This document shows, one piece after another, positions 52,283 to 60,797 of a stretch of 64,000 bases of DNA; the stretch's first letter is position 1, and every line of letters starts with the position of its first letter. The notes below the pieces were generated by a model that saw only the letters and a program-made list of their open reading frames with translations, was not told where the DNA came from and searched no databases. The stretch is taken from NCBI GenBank assembly GCA_947454235.1, contig CANGIY010000008.1, positions 104,877 to 168,876 on the forward strand. The letters run 5' to 3'. This stretch comes from Chitinophagaceae bacterium (lineage in GTDB: Bacteria; Bacteroidota; Bacteroidia; Chitinophagales; Chitinophagaceae). A program made the translations under genes and the position numbers.

Positions 52283-53596
52283 ATGCCCAAAAACCTAAAC
52301 CTATCAACTTTTGCACTTATTCTCTTAATCGTTATTGAGAATCTGCTGCTTTATGTCACCCATAGAAATCATGTTTTTTCTCAAGGGAAAAACTCTTCTC
52401 TGTTCGTATTAACGGGGCTGGCAATTGCTTTTACATTACTTGCCCGTTTTTACAAAAAAAGCATTTCGATTGCTGAAACCCCGAAATCTAAAGCCAATGC
52501 GATTCAAGTACTGGTTTACATCACTTTGTTTGCATTTTCGGCATTCTATATAGGACAGGCAGTTGTATTGCCATGGCTTGAAAAAATCAAAATAGACAGG
52601 AACAATTCTGACATTGTACCCATGATTCAGTACATGGAAGGCAATTTCATGAAGCACATCAGTCCTTACAAACCGGTCAATTTTTTTGGCACATGGGGAA
52701 CACCTACATACCTGCCCATGCATTGGTTGCCGTTTATAATTCCTGACTTACTGGGTATTGATTTCAGATGGCTTCCCTATACGCTATGTGCTGCTTCTTT
52801 GCTTATAATCCTGGCGCGTGCACTCAGAAAAACTCAGAATTCGTTATTTGGCTTTTTGTTTTCAGCAGCAACTTTTTACGCACTTTGGATAATTCCCAAC
52901 AACGGGCATACAATTATTACTGACACCATTGAAATTTTGATAGCCTGCTACTACATGTTCATGATAGTAGGTTGCAACATGCGCAAGGGTTATTTTGCCG
53001 GTATTTTTATTGCATTTTGCTTGCTTTCTCGTTTCAGTCTGGTTTTTTGGGTGCCGCTTTACGCATTTATCTTGTTCACCGGCGGGCAAAAGAAAATCTT
53101 GTTGCAGGCGGCGGGAACAGCCTTCGTTTGGGTTTTGTTGCTTTATGTAGTTCCTTTTTTAAGCAACGACTGGGGCTTGCTTACCAAGGGGCAAGGTGGT
53201 TATTTGGAAGCTGCTAAATTTGAATGGGGGCGCGACGATTGGAATGGCTTGCCGCTGCATTTATACTCCGGTGTCGGGTTTGCGTATTATTTCCTGTCTC
53301 ATTTGCCTAGTCTGGACCTCGAACACAAAATAAAGTTGTTCCAGAAATTCCAATTAGCACTACCAATACTCACTTCAATAGGGCTTGGAACGTGGTATTA
53401 TTTCAACAAAAGGAAAATTGATTTCAGGATCTTCCTGATGGTTTCATTCAAGGCATACTTTACTGTATTCCTGTTTTTTATACAGGTACCTTACATATAC
53501 TTAATGTCGGTTGGAAACCTTGTGTCTATAGCTATGCTTCTAGAACAATGCAGATACAAAATACTGCCTGACAATAATTTAGATGCAACTAATTAA
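52283..53596 (+). CDS. polytopic membrane protein, GT-C-like
   Basis: The 437-residue protein has about ten membrane segments (for example 9-25, 33-52, 73-90, 186-206, 283-305). An early extracytoplasmic loop holds acidic residues (NNSDIVPMIQYMEG), followed by GTWGTPTYLPMHWLPFIIPDLLG, a layout resembling GT-C glycosyltransferases such as families 83/87. No signature is decisive. It may be co-transcribed with YajQ, and its stop overlaps the stop of the convergent T9SS gene by three to four bases. Confidence 0.6.
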   Translation: MPKNLNLSTFALILLIVIENLLLYVTHRNHVFSQGKNSSLFVLTGLAIAFTLLARFYKKSISIAETPKSKANAIQVLVYITLFAFSAFYIGQAVVLPWLEKIKIDRNNSDIVPMIQYMEGNFMKHISPYKPVNFFGTWGTPTYLPMHWLPFIIPDLLGIDFRWLPYTLCAASLLIILARALRKTQNSLFGFLFSAATFYALWIIPNNGHTIITDTIEILIACYYMFMIVGCNMRKGYFAGIFIAFCLLSRFSLVFWVPLYAFILFTGGQKKILLQAAGTAFVWVLLLYVVPFLSNDWGLLTKGQGGYLEAAKFEWGRDDWNGLPLHLYSGVGFAYYFLSHLPSLDLEHKIKLFQKFQLALPILTSIGLGTWYYFNKRKIDFRIFLMVSFKAYFTVFLFFIQVPYIYLMSVGNLVSIAMLLEQCRYKILPDNNLDATN

Positions 53597-54831
53597 TGTA
53601 GTACTTGAAGCTTTTGATTGAACAAAACTATACCCGTTTTATCGGCAACTTTCACAATGTAAATTCCGTTTTGAAAGTCAGAAAGCTGAAATGCATGAGC
53701 TGAGTTTTTCAACATTTCAGTCTTTTGAAGCATTCTCCCTGCCATATCAGTAATAATTACTTCGTCGCCTGCCTGCAACCCTGTAATCTGTAGCGATTCT
53801 CTCGCTGGCACGGGGAACATGTGAATAGAGCCATTCCTGTTAACTACAGGAACACCAATGTGGTGGTTGACCGTTGAATCAACAAGGGAACGGTCAAAAA
53901 CATAATCGAAAAAGAACTCAGTAGCATACCCTGAAGGCATTAAACCAATACCCCAAATGATACCAATTGCATTTTCACCGGTGGTAGAATCATTGACATT
54001 GTACCTGAAGCCTGTTGTACCTGCATAAATGTCGTCGATGGTGGCTGTTGTTGGTAACGCAGTATTTGCAATAAATCCTACAGCTCTTGAATCTTGTGTT
54101 CCAATACTCAAAAACGCATCGGGGTTACTAATACCGCGTGACGTTACAAGCGTTCGACTGAATGTATCCGGCAGTTTATGTTCCACCTTACAAACTACAT
54201 TCGGGCTGCTTGTTTGGTTCATTTCGTTGTGCGGAGTGATTGTGCGCATGTAGTAAGTACCTGCCATGCTTGCTAAACTTGTATTTTCAATAATTACATG
54301 CCCGTGTACTATCATTTTCCCTGAATCTACACTAAATATCTGAGTCACATAAACACCCGATGAAACAGATTGAGACATCACCGATTGTACTCCGTTTGTA
54401 TCGTAATATGAATAAATAGAGTGTGTGAAGCCACCTTCGGTTGTATCAGATGCTGCCGCATTTCTCGACCAAAGATTATATTGATTGCCATCAATCATAA
54501 AGCTCCAGCCTTCGTTGAAATTGCCGGGCAACAAATAATCACCCCAGGTAGCAGGCGTGCCTGTTGTCCAGCCATCTTTATTGTAGTCCGTTACAAAGCC
54601 GAGATAAGTACCGGTTGCTGATGCACCGCCGCAGTCAGCAGAGTTATAGAGTGTCGCAGAATTAAGAGGGTGATAACCTGCCGGTGGTGGTGTAGATGAA
54701 CCAAAAGCACCATTCCAATTGATACCAGCTTCCATGTACTTACCCCTAATAAATCCATTGCAATTAGAAACCTGCGCAAAAGCACAGGAACCAAAAATTG
54801 AAACAACGAACAGAATAAAATACCTACCCAT
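53593..54831 (-). CDS. T9SS type A sorting-domain protein of unknown function
   Basis: The 412-residue protein has a signal peptide (MGRYFILFVVSIFGSCAFAQ), a large strand-rich secreted domain (about 30-320) and a C-terminal T9SS sorting domain (about 335-412): IHMFPVPARESLQITGLQAG, VIITDMAGRMLQKTEML, YIVKVADKTGIVLFNQKL. It should therefore be exported across the outer membrane by the type IX system. The start at 54831 gives a proper signal peptide. I recognise no catalytic motif. Its last codons overlap the end of the opposing gene. Confidence 0.85.
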   Translation of the reverse strand: MGRYFILFVVSIFGSCAFAQVSNCNGFIRGKYMEAGINWNGAFGSSTPPPAGYHPLNSATLYNSADCGGASATGTYLGFVTDYNKDGWTTGTPATWGDYLLPGNFNEGWSFMIDGNQYNLWSRNAAASDTTEGGFTHSIYSYYDTNGVQSVMSQSVSSGVYVTQIFSVDSGKMIVHGHVIIENTSLASMAGTYYMRTITPHNEMNQTSSPNVVCKVEHKLPDTFSRTLVTSRGISNPDAFLSIGTQDSRAVGFIANTALPTTATIDDIYAGTTGFRYNVNDSTTGENAIGIIWGIGLMPSGYATEFFFDYVFDRSLVDSTVNHHIGVPVVNRNGSIHMFPVPARESLQITGLQAGDEVIITDMAGRMLQKTEMLKNSAHAFQLSDFQNGIYIVKVADKTGIVLFNQKLQVLH

Positions 54832-54932
54832 ATATACGTAATTGAACCTCAAAAATACCTTTTTCAAAATTAGTATGAAAAACCGACTTTATTCAACATT
54901 GTACTATTTTAGGGGCTTTTGAACTTTTGAAA

Positions 54933-55298
54933 ATGAACGATGCACATCAATTCTTAAATAATTACCCACTTATTGTTGTAGAAAAAGGCATGCAACTTAG
55001 GTCTGTAATTTTACAAGAGTTGCCCGGAATAACTGAGCATATTGATTTACCTGCTCGCATGCTGATTTATGGTTATGGCGAACAATATAAAGACATTGTT
55101 TGCGCATTGATTCCATCTCAGAACGGCGTTAAAGTGAGTTTTGCAAAGGGCGCTACTCTACCCGACCCCGATCATTTATTAGAAGGAAAAGGGAAGGTCA
55201 CTCGTTATATTGACTTTGCCAAAAAGAAGATTGTAAATGAAGAAACGCTTATTAAATACATTCAAAATGCCCTCGCATTGCATAGTCATAGCCAGTAG
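54933..55298 (+). CDS. DUF1801-like protein
   Basis: The 121-residue soluble protein fits the DUF1801 / YdhG fold. It starts with two helices, has the segment DLPARMLIYGYGEQYKDIVCALIPSQNGVKVSF split around residue 50, ALI..GV then a GKGKVTRYIDFAKK turn, and ends with a basic helix. The fold resembles frataxin/YjbR proteins. Function unknown. The ATG at 54933 is preferred over a TTG two codons earlier. Confidence 0.7.
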   Translation: MNDAHQFLNNYPLIVVEKGMQLRSVILQELPGITEHIDLPARMLIYGYGEQYKDIVCALIPSQNGVKVSFAKGATLPDPDHLLEGKGKVTRYIDFAKKKIVNEETLIKYIQNALALHSHSQ

Positions 55299-55439
55299 TT
55301 ACCCATGGTAAAAATCAGCCAAAGACTATGTACTTGGGTACGCCCGACTCGGTTAACAATTAGGTAAATATAAGTTAACCATCAAATCTGCATTGTGGTA
55401 ATATTGGTGTTGTACCGTTGCATTTAAAACCACAGACAA

Positions 55440-56798
55440 ATGCAAAAAAGATTTTTAAGTGCAATTTTCGCCGTGCTGGTTGCATTCGGCAGTTGCACTA
55501 AGGTGAACAAAGATTCTGCTTTACCTGGGCAGAATTCAATAACGACCCATGCAGCAAACAGGGCTATTTATTCAGGCTTCCCTGAAACATTTGAAAGCGG
55601 CACCAAAACGGCCTATGCTGCTGCAAATGTTACGCTTTCAACCGGATCGTGGAATTTGAGCGATGCCCTAATTGGTAATTTAACAACCGATAGAAAAAAC
55701 GGCACTCAATCTGTTCGAATTCAGAATACCGGAATGTTGACTATGAACTTTGATAAAACTGCAGGTGCCTACCAAGTAAGTATTGCAACCGCAGTTTTTG
55801 GCACCGATGCGTCAAGCACATGGGGACTTTGGTATTCCACCAATAGTGGCAGCACCTGGACACAAACAGGCAGCACTATTACCACTTCAACCACTACTTT
55901 AACTACAACAACGTTTACAACGAGTATCTCAGGAAACATCCGTTTCCAACTTCGTAAACTTTCAGGAGGTCGCCTGAATGTTGATGATTTAACAATTATT
56001 GACAATACTACCACAGGTGGCAGTTCAGACACCATTCCTACAAGAGATGATAACATGGCTCTTGGAAACCCAAGTGGTGCATCGACCACTAATTCCAACA
56101 ATTACCTGATGAACAAAATTCAGTACACTATTTCCTACAACAATTCGAAAGGCATACCTAATTGGACGAGCTGGCACCTATCGAGGGCATGGAAAGGTAC
56201 TGCTACTCGCTGTGATTGCTTCAATCAGGATGTAGCACTTCCATCTGGCTTCTTTCGCGCCAGCACCTCAAACTACACAAGCACAGGCTTCGATCGCGGT
56301 CACCTCTGCCCTTCTGAAGACCGTGACGGATCGGATACTGACAATGCAAAAACGTTTTTAATGGACAACATTACACCTCAAGCACCAAATATGAATCAAC
56401 AAACCTGGGCTGCTTTTGAGACTTATTGCAGAACACTAATGAGTGCAGGAAATGAACTTTATATAATCGCTGGAGGATATGGAAGCGGAGGAACAGGTAG
56501 TTCAGGAGGCATAACCACAACTATTGCGAGTGGCTCAATCACAGTACCTTCTCATTTTTGGAAAATTGCTGTAATTCTTCCGGTAGGCACTAATGATGTT
56601 TCGAGAGTTTCAACTTCAACCCGAGTAATTGCAATTGATATGCCTAACACTCAAACTGTTAATGCACACACATGGGACTATTATCGCACTACAGTTGACG
56701 CTATCGAGGCTTCGACCGGCTACGACTTCCTTTCAAACATTTCAACAACCATTCAATCATCTCTTGAGTCAACTGTTGACTCAGGTCCAACACACTAA
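55440..56798 (+). CDS. DNA/RNA non-specific endonuclease lipoprotein
   Basis: The 452-residue protein carries a lipobox AFGSC (Cys19), an N-terminal strand-rich binding domain (about 40-190, with a Thr/Ser-rich stretch near 148-162) and a C-terminal DNA/RNA non-specific endonuclease domain of the Serratia nuclease type. The catalytic motif is DRGH at 285-288 (His288), and the metal-ligand block NITPQAPNMNQQTW follows at about 310-323. The enzyme would degrade nucleic acid at the cell surface, for nutrients or against incoming DNA. The neighbouring lipoprotein gene begins eight bases downstream. Confidence 0.88.
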   Translation: MQKRFLSAIFAVLVAFGSCTKVNKDSALPGQNSITTHAANRAIYSGFPETFESGTKTAYAAANVTLSTGSWNLSDALIGNLTTDRKNGTQSVRIQNTGMLTMNFDKTAGAYQVSIATAVFGTDASSTWGLWYSTNSGSTWTQTGSTITTSTTTLTTTTFTTSISGNIRFQLRKLSGGRLNVDDLTIIDNTTTGGSSDTIPTRDDNMALGNPSGASTTNSNNYLMNKIQYTISYNNSKGIPNWTSWHLSRAWKGTATRCDCFNQDVALPSGFFRASTSNYTSTGFDRGHLCPSEDRDGSDTDNAKTFLMDNITPQAPNMNQQTWAAFETYCRTLMSAGNELYIIAGGYGSGGTGSSGGITTTIASGSITVPSHFWKIAVILPVGTNDVSRVSTSTRVIAIDMPNTQTVNAHTWDYYRTTVDAIEASTGYDFLSNISTTIQSSLESTVDSGPTH

Positions 56799-56806
56799 TT
56801 GAAACC

Positions 56807-57793
56807 ATGAAAAGACATTTAATTGCTGCCATAGCAGCCTCATCTTTCATTTCTAGCTGCTCAAAACCGAGCCCGGATTTGAAAAAAGAAACACCGATTA
56901 CTCCAAAAATTGCTAATAGAATGAGCGCCAGCACAACATTGGGCGCACCTATTGCTGAGGCAAAAATTTACAAATTGCTACCGGGCTACAATAGCTCTGA
57001 CGTATTTGAAGCAAGTGGAGTTTACAGCTTAAACGGCTATTTTTATGTGGCTTGCGATAACACACAAAAAATAGCAAAAATTAAAAACACCCTTCCAATA
57101 AATAGCTCAAATAATACACTTAACGGAACAGGGTCTCCGGGATCCGGCACTTCAAATTTCGAGGCGATTTCCTATGATAGCCACGGTACTGTAAACTTTT
57201 TCACGGTTGAAGAATCTGCTTTAAATGGCTCCTATTATCAACCAAGAATATATGAATACGACGCGTCTTTGAACTACCAACGCCGCTCTTGGGCTAATTA
57301 TAATTTCACATCAGCTAACAGTAATAAAGCTTTTGAAGGAATTGCATGGGTGTACAGAGGAGGCAATGACTATTTGCTCGGATTGGTAGAAGGCACTGGC
57401 AAAATACCTGTATTAATGCGTACATCAGGTGACTGGACATTGGTTGATAGCATTACATTGCCATCGTCTGTTACTTTTACAGACTATGCTGACATCTGTT
57501 TGAAAGGCGATACGATTGCCATTTTATCACAGGAAGACGGGCAATTTTGGTTGGGAAGATTAAGCTCAACTTCCTGGAGTATTACTTCATCAATAGGAGC
57601 TTACTCGTTTCCAACTGGATCAATTGATGGAACAGTAGGGGCAGGTTCTTATGTTTTGTACGCTAACGTTGAAGGAATCTCATTTTTGAATGACTCACAG
57701 ATTGTGGTGGTTTCTGATAAAGCAAAATCAAGTCAACCCTCTTATCAATCAATTAAAGACCAATCAGTACACATATTCAATTTACCTCATTAA
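56807..57793 (+). CDS. lipoprotein with a phytase-like/beta-propeller domain
   Basis: The 328-residue protein has a lipobox ISSC (Cys18) and a strand-rich domain with repeated propeller-like blades: VYSLNGYFYVACDNTQKIAKI (split around residue 80), NFEAISYDSHGTVNFFTVEE, FEGIAWVYRGGNDYLLGLVEG. This layout is that of phytase-like or SdiA-regulated esterase-like propellers, in which calcium-binding acidic residues sit in the blades. It starts eight bases after the nuclease gene, so the two lipoproteins are co-transcribed and may jointly release phosphate or nucleotides from nucleic acids. The functional link is inference. Confidence 0.7.
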   Translation: MKRHLIAAIAASSFISSCSKPSPDLKKETPITPKIANRMSASTTLGAPIAEAKIYKLLPGYNSSDVFEASGVYSLNGYFYVACDNTQKIAKIKNTLPINSSNNTLNGTGSPGSGTSNFEAISYDSHGTVNFFTVEESALNGSYYQPRIYEYDASLNYQRRSWANYNFTSANSNKAFEGIAWVYRGGNDYLLGLVEGTGKIPVLMRTSGDWTLVDSITLPSSVTFTDYADICLKGDTIAILSQEDGQFWLGRLSSTSWSITSSIGAYSFPTGSIDGTVGAGSYVLYANVEGISFLNDSQIVVVSDKAKSSQPSYQSIKDQSVHIFNLPH

Positions 57794-57814
57794 AAACGAC
57801 ATTTACCTTCATAC

Positions 57815-57848
57815 AAAAGCAGCGGACACTCAGTTGGCTGCTTTTTTG
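57815..57848 (+). terminator. intrinsic terminator of the nuclease operon
   Basis: AAAAGCAGC (57815-57823) pairs with GCTGCTTTT (57837-57845), followed by TTGTTTT. Loop of 13 bases. Confidence 0.8.
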
Positions 57849-57953
57849 TTTTAAAAAAATGACGAAAATCATACATACCATGCCCCTGTTTTTACACTCA
57901 CCTGACAATTGAGACCAGTTGGTTTTTTCAGCCTTTTTATCTTCGCACCTGAA

Positions 57954-59045
57954 ATGAAAAACATGACATTCAGCGTAAAAACGGGTCTTCTTGCTACAAC
58001 TCTATTGATATCAATGTTGGCGAAGGCACAAGATAAAAAGTCGACAAACCTTGCTTATCCTGACGAAAAACACTTCAAAAACATGCGCCAGTTGACTTTT
58101 GGCGGTGATAATGCAGAGGCGTATTTTGGTTTTGACAACTCTCACATCACTTTCCAACGTACTAATACGAAGGAAGGCGTAGAGTGCGACCAGATTTTTT
58201 ATGGCGACATTCCTAAAGACGCTAAAAAGAAATTTTCATACAAACTAGTGAGTACAGGTAAGGGTCGAACAACTTGTGCTTACCTGATGCCTGACAAAAA
58301 ACACTTTTTGTACGCTTCAACCCACAAAGCATCAGATGCCTGTCCTCCTACACCTGACCGCAGTAAAATAAAAAAATACGTATGGCCTATTTACGATAGC
58401 TACGATATTTATGTAGCAGATTTTAATGGTCACATTACCAAACAACTCACTAATACCCCTGGCTACGACGCTGAAGGTACTGTATCGCCTAAAGGAGATA
58501 AAATTGTGTTTACGAGTATGAGGAACGGCGACATTGATATTTACACAATGAATATTGATGGAACAGACGTGAAACAAATTACACATACGCTGGGCTATGA
58601 TGGTGGAGCTTGTTTTTCGCCTGATGGTAAAAAAATAGTTTGGCGCGCATCGCGGCCACAAACTGAAGAAGAAATTAAAGAATACAAAGATTTGCTGGCT
58701 CAAGGGCTTGTAATGCCTACTAAAATGGAAGTTTTCGTTGCCAACGTTGACGGATCTGATGCACACCAGGTAACGCACCTTGGTAAAGCAAACTGGGCTC
58801 CTTCATTTGCACCTGATGGTAAAAGAATCATTTTTGCTTCTGACTACGAATACGAAAGAGGATTCCCTTTCAACTTGTACTTAATCAACATAGACGGAAC
58901 AGGTCTTGAGAAAATCTCTCATGACGGAAGCTTCGATGCATTCCCGATGTTCTCACCTGACGGTAAAAAAATCATTTTCAGTTCTAACAGGAACAACGGT
59001 AACGGACACGATACAAATGTATTTGTAGCTGACTGGGTAGAATAA
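57954..59045 (+). CDS. TolB-like PD40 beta-propeller protein, secreted
   Basis: The 363-residue protein has a signal peptide (TGLLATTLLISMLAKAQ) and repeated WD40-like (PD40) propeller blades with the signature TMNIDGTDVKQITHTLGYDGGACFSPDG, recurring near residues 60, 175, 205, 265 and 310. Such propellers occur in TolB and in peptidases of the S9 type, but no catalytic domain is attached here. A strong terminator follows. The start at 57954 gives the signal peptide and excludes an upstream in-frame segment that overlaps the intergenic region. Confidence 0.75.
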   Translation: MKNMTFSVKTGLLATTLLISMLAKAQDKKSTNLAYPDEKHFKNMRQLTFGGDNAEAYFGFDNSHITFQRTNTKEGVECDQIFYGDIPKDAKKKFSYKLVSTGKGRTTCAYLMPDKKHFLYASTHKASDACPPTPDRSKIKKYVWPIYDSYDIYVADFNGHITKQLTNTPGYDAEGTVSPKGDKIVFTSMRNGDIDIYTMNIDGTDVKQITHTLGYDGGACFSPDGKKIVWRASRPQTEEEIKEYKDLLAQGLVMPTKMEVFVANVDGSDAHQVTHLGKANWAPSFAPDGKRIIFASDYEYERGFPFNLYLINIDGTGLEKISHDGSFDAFPMFSPDGKKIIFSSNRNNGNGHDTNVFVADWVE

Positions 59046-59074
59046 CATTTTAATAATTCCAACAAACATTGGTT

Positions 59075-59109
59075 CAAAAAAGTTTTCCATATTTTGGAAA
59101 ACTTTTTTG
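59075..59109 (+). terminator. intrinsic terminator
   Basis: A perfect 15-bp stem (59075-59089 with 59095-59109, core AGTTTTCCA) over a 5-base loop, containing its own T run. It closes the propeller gene only 14 bases before the next start codon. Confidence 0.85.
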
Positions 59110-59122
59110 CTTTTAGACGATC

Positions 59123-59602
59123 ATGAAAAACAACACGCATCAATTCAATTTCGTTTCTACCACTGTAGAAGAACTTACCAGAGAGCAGCAGGAACTTGTA
59201 AACGCTGCAATGGAGATTACACCACACGCTTATGCCCCTTATTCTAATTTTAAAGTTGGTGCTGCCGTGGGTTTAACCGATGGCTCTATTATCACAGGAA
59301 CAAATATTGAAAATGCGTCCTATCCTGCCGGCATTTGTGCTGAACGGGCTGCGCTTTCTGCAATCAGGCCTTTTCCTCAAGGGCAGAAAATAAAAGCAAT
59401 TGCTGTTTATTACATTTCTTCAGGGGCGCAATGTACACCCATTGCACCATGTGGCATTTGCAGGCAAGTGATACTTGAATATAGGTCGGCGCAAGACGAA
59501 GCGATACAAATGTTATTGGCATCTCCATCGGGAGAAGTGGCAATTGTAGATGATATAAATCATCTTTTACCGCTGTTTTTCAGCAAGCAGAGTCTGAAAT
59601 AG
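59123..59602 (+). CDS. cytidine deaminase
   Basis: The 159-residue enzyme deaminates cytidine and deoxycytidine to uridine. The zinc site is visible: Cys72-x-Glu74 in GICAERAALSAI (Glu74 is the catalytic proton shuttle) and Cys110 with Cys113 in APCGICRQV. It matches the tetrameric type. The first 20 residues form a short extension before the core. Role: pyrimidine salvage, in keeping with the purine-nucleoside phosphorylase nearby. Confidence 0.93.
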   Translation: MKNNTHQFNFVSTTVEELTREQQELVNAAMEITPHAYAPYSNFKVGAAVGLTDGSIITGTNIENASYPAGICAERAALSAIRPFPQGQKIKAIAVYYISSGAQCTPIAPCGICRQVILEYRSAQDEAIQMLLASPSGEVAIVDDINHLLPLFFSKQSLK

Positions 59603-59653
59603 TTCAGTATATTTACATTGACAGTAAATGTAAAACCTTGAATATACAACGCG

Positions 59654-60016
59654 ATGAACGATACAATCACCAAAAACAAAACTTCGACTAAAGATCAGCA
59701 GATACTACATGACGCTATTAATGTAGGTATTGAAAAAGATAAGACCGCTGCAATTATGGCACTCAATGCCATCATCGAGAAATGGAAATCGAGGGACGCT
59801 GACTACATTTCAACATACACCGATCTTTATTCGACACTGCAACGATTTGACAAGGTAATAGCAGGGCGATATGACGAAGTGAACGCACCACAATATGTAA
59901 GTCTTGTAGCACAGCTTCTTGCCATCGGTCACATCAACGAAAGCAATCTTGAAGGGCTTTCAGAAGGTGTTTTAGATCGCATTTTGTTATATAAACAATT
60001 GAGGGATAAGCAATAG
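59654..60016 (+). CDS. small helical protein of unknown function
   Basis: The 120-residue soluble protein is almost entirely helical (KTAAIMALNAIIEKWKSRD, YVSLVAQLLAIGHINESNL) with no signal peptide, cysteine motif or recognisable family. It starts about 50 bases after the cytidine deaminase stop, possibly in the same transcript. It is convergent with the MsrA gene. Confidence 0.55.
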   Translation: MNDTITKNKTSTKDQQILHDAINVGIEKDKTAAIMALNAIIEKWKSRDADYISTYTDLYSTLQRFDKVIAGRYDEVNAPQYVSLVAQLLAIGHINESNLEGLSEGVLDRILLYKQLRDKQ

Positions 60017-60039
60017 CCTACCCCTCATTCTATCTTTAG

Positions 60040-60702
60040 TTATTTTATTTTGTCTTTAAATACCTTTTTGAATTTCTCCAGCTTAGGTGCAATTACAAAT
60101 GCACAATAAGGCTGTCCGCCATTTTGGTTGTAATAATTCTGATGATAATCTTCAGCCTTGTAAAACTTGGTGAAAGGAGCTATTTGTGTTACGACCGGTT
60201 TCCCAAACGCCATTTCATCGTTCAGCTTCTGTTTGTAGCTTTCAGCGATCTTACGCTGTTCATCGGTATGATAAAAAATTGCTGAACGATACTGAGTACC
60301 AACATCGTTACCCTGACGATTGAGTTGTGTAGGGTCGTGACATGTCCAAAACGCAGCCAACAACTCATCAAAACTTATCACCGACGGATCGTAATAAATA
60401 TTACACACTTCGGCATGCCCCGTTGTGCCCTCACATACCTGGTGGTAGGTTGGGTTATCTACATGACCACCACTGAACCCCGATTCAACACCTTTTACGC
60501 CCTTCAACTGCTGAAATTGCGCTTCTGTACACCAGTAGCAACCCGCCCCGAAGGTAGCGGTATCAACCCTTGCCTCTGTTTTTGCATTGTGCTCGTTCAT
60601 AGATTTAAATGTCTTTGATTTTGTGTAATTGCTTTGTTGCCCACACGCGCTCAACGATATGAGCGAAAGCAATGATAGTCCTTTTTTGAATAAACTCAAC
60701 AT
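60040..60702 (-). CDS. msrA: peptide-methionine (S)-S-oxide reductase, lipoprotein form
   Basis: The 220-residue enzyme has an N-terminal lipobox ISLSAC (Cys20), then the MsrA domain with active-site GAGCYWCTEAQF (Cys55, Cys58; the usual form is GCFWC), SGGHVDNPTYHQVCEGTTGH and the QPYCAFVIAPKL end with a recycling cysteine. MsrA reduces methionine-S-sulfoxide in damaged proteins. The lipobox places it in the periplasm or on the outer membrane rather than in the cytoplasm, which is the unusual feature. Confidence 0.92.
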   Translation of the reverse strand: MLSLFKKGLSLLSLISLSACGQQSNYTKSKTFKSMNEHNAKTEARVDTATFGAGCYWCTEAQFQQLKGVKGVESGFSGGHVDNPTYHQVCEGTTGHAEVCNIYYDPSVISFDELLAAFWTCHDPTQLNRQGNDVGTQYRSAIFYHTDEQRKIAESYKQKLNDEMAFGKPVVTQIAPFTKFYKAEDYHQNYYNQNGGQPYCAFVIAPKLEKFKKVFKDKIK

Positions 60703-60797
60703 AGCTGTTTTCTATTTTACTATCAGTTACGGCATACAAGGTATGATGGTTTTACCCCAAACCAACATTGATGATTCTTTAACAAAAAAGCAAGGCA

